A stretch of 13,335 bases of DNA from Neisseriaceae bacterium. Its GTDB lineage: Bacteria > Pseudomonadota > Gammaproteobacteria > Burkholderiales > Neisseriaceae. Position 1 is the first letter of the stretch, and every line of letters begins with the position of its first letter. The notes beneath the pieces are model-generated. The model saw only the letters and a list, made by a program, of their open reading frames with translations. It was not told the DNA's origin and searched no databases. The stretch spans positions 1 to 13,335 of the forward strand of contig JASLBZ010000088.1 of the NCBI GenBank assembly GCA_030146285.1, written 5' to 3'. Of this stretch, positions 12,880 through 13,335 are shown piece after piece. The position numbers and the translations under genes are program-made.

Positions 12880-13307
12880 AAGGCTTCTGCATCTTTTTTA
12901 TTTTTTATTTTATACGAATGATGGGCTTATATTTTAACTGCAAAAAAACAACATTCTATTTTTTAAAGTTATTACTCGTACCAAATTCATTTTATTAACA
13001 ATAAACAAAATAAAAATGCCATTGTTATTTATACTAAATAAATAGTAAACTTTTGAAAAATAAATAACACAAGAACAACAAAATAATTCTTATTACCATA
13101 GATATAGAACATTATATCAATAAATATACAAATTTAATATTTTATATTCAAGATTTACATTTATTAAAATTTTATAATTGTATTTCTCATATTATGAATA
13201 AATTAACCATGTGTAATTTATTGTTATCAGTTATATTTTAAACATATTTTTACATTCGCTAACATAATTAACACAGTTAATTACATTACATATCAAGGTT
13301 ATTTATA
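12880..13307. other. Very AT-rich intergenic stretch
   Basis: More than 400 bases between xpt and the gene at 13308 are far richer in A and T than the rest of the window. I see no gene, no uptake sequence and no RNA motif. Several small inverted repeats occur, such as GATATA-N6-TATATC at 13101-13118. Such stretches often carry promoters of surface-protein genes or nucleoid-protein silencing targets, which is inference only. Confidence 0.6.
13265..13283. promoter_or_regulatory. Inverted repeat upstream of the gene at 13308, candidate operator
   Basis: TAATTAAC-N3-GTTAATTA is a perfect 8-3-8 repeat ending 24 bases before the start codon. The placement suits a repressor site or a 5' RNA hairpin. 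The low complexity of the surroundings lowers confidence. Confidence 0.35.
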
Positions 13308-13335
13308 ATGAAATTAAATAAAAACATTCTTATGG
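13308..13335 (+). CDS. Start of a rightward gene, cut by the window edge
   Basis: An ATG at 13308 is preceded by AAGG (13295-13298) at a usable distance. The nine readable codons give MKLNKNILM, with two lysines before the start of a hydrophobic stretch, as in a signal peptide. The product cannot be named. The AT-rich upstream region and the repeat at 13265-13283 would be its control region. Confidence 0.5.

Noticed and set aside
12687..12880. Purine (guanine or xanthine) riboswitch upstream of xpt
   Set aside because: B. subtilis xpt has one, but none of the conserved purine-aptamer junction or loop sequences is visible here.
1..13335. Mobile element, prophage, CRISPR, tRNA or rRNA
   Set aside because: No transposase, integrase, regularly spaced repeats or tRNA/rRNA signatures were seen on either strand.

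Overview
The window looks like chromosomal DNA of an AT-rich member of the Neisseriaceae. The best direct sign is a 12-mer, AGGCAGCCTGAA, that matches the DNA-uptake-sequence dialect of Kingella-like Neisseriaceae. It occurs as an inverted pair in the terminator after gcvP and once more inside tag. Protein content (PurU, BolA, DUF1415, Lrp/AsnC, glycine cleavage system) fits a betaproteobacterium. The genus cannot be fixed by eye. I see no insertion sequence, prophage, CRISPR array, tRNA or rRNA.

Layout, left to right. Positions 1-24 may hold the first codons of a leftward gene. A small secreted Asn-rich protein (195-590) follows, then purU (780-1646). Convergent with purU is a leftward pair, a bolA-family gene (2003-1698) and a DUF1415 gene (2641-2072). 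Next comes a rightward operon of two small multidrug resistance (SMR) subunits resembling mdtJ and mdtI (3028-3719), preceded by an unusually long structured leader. Leftward pip (proline iminopeptidase) and a leftward Lrp/AsnC regulator follow. The regulator is divergent from the glycine cleavage genes.

The centrepiece is the glycine cleavage locus. A strong sigma70-like promoter reads straight into a tandem glycine riboswitch (two aptamers, 5744-5930), then gcvT and gcvH. A good intrinsic terminator lies after gcvH, then tag (3-methyladenine DNA glycosylase I), then gcvP, which has no riboswitch of its own. GcvT, GcvH and GcvP are the T, H and P proteins. The L protein (lipoamide dehydrogenase) is not in the window. 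PurU upstream also belongs to one-carbon folate metabolism, so formate and C1 units are a theme of the region.

The right end holds a leftward lipoprotein of unknown function, leftward xpt (xanthine phosphoribosyltransferase), a roughly 500-base very AT-rich gap, and the first nine codons of a rightward gene cut by the window edge.

Most operons end in clear intrinsic terminators, several of them bidirectional. The observations most worth a second look are the long mdtJI leader with overlapping short reading frames, two phased palindromes at its predicted start site, the gcv locus split by tag and a terminator, and the altered conserved residues in the MdtI-like subunit.
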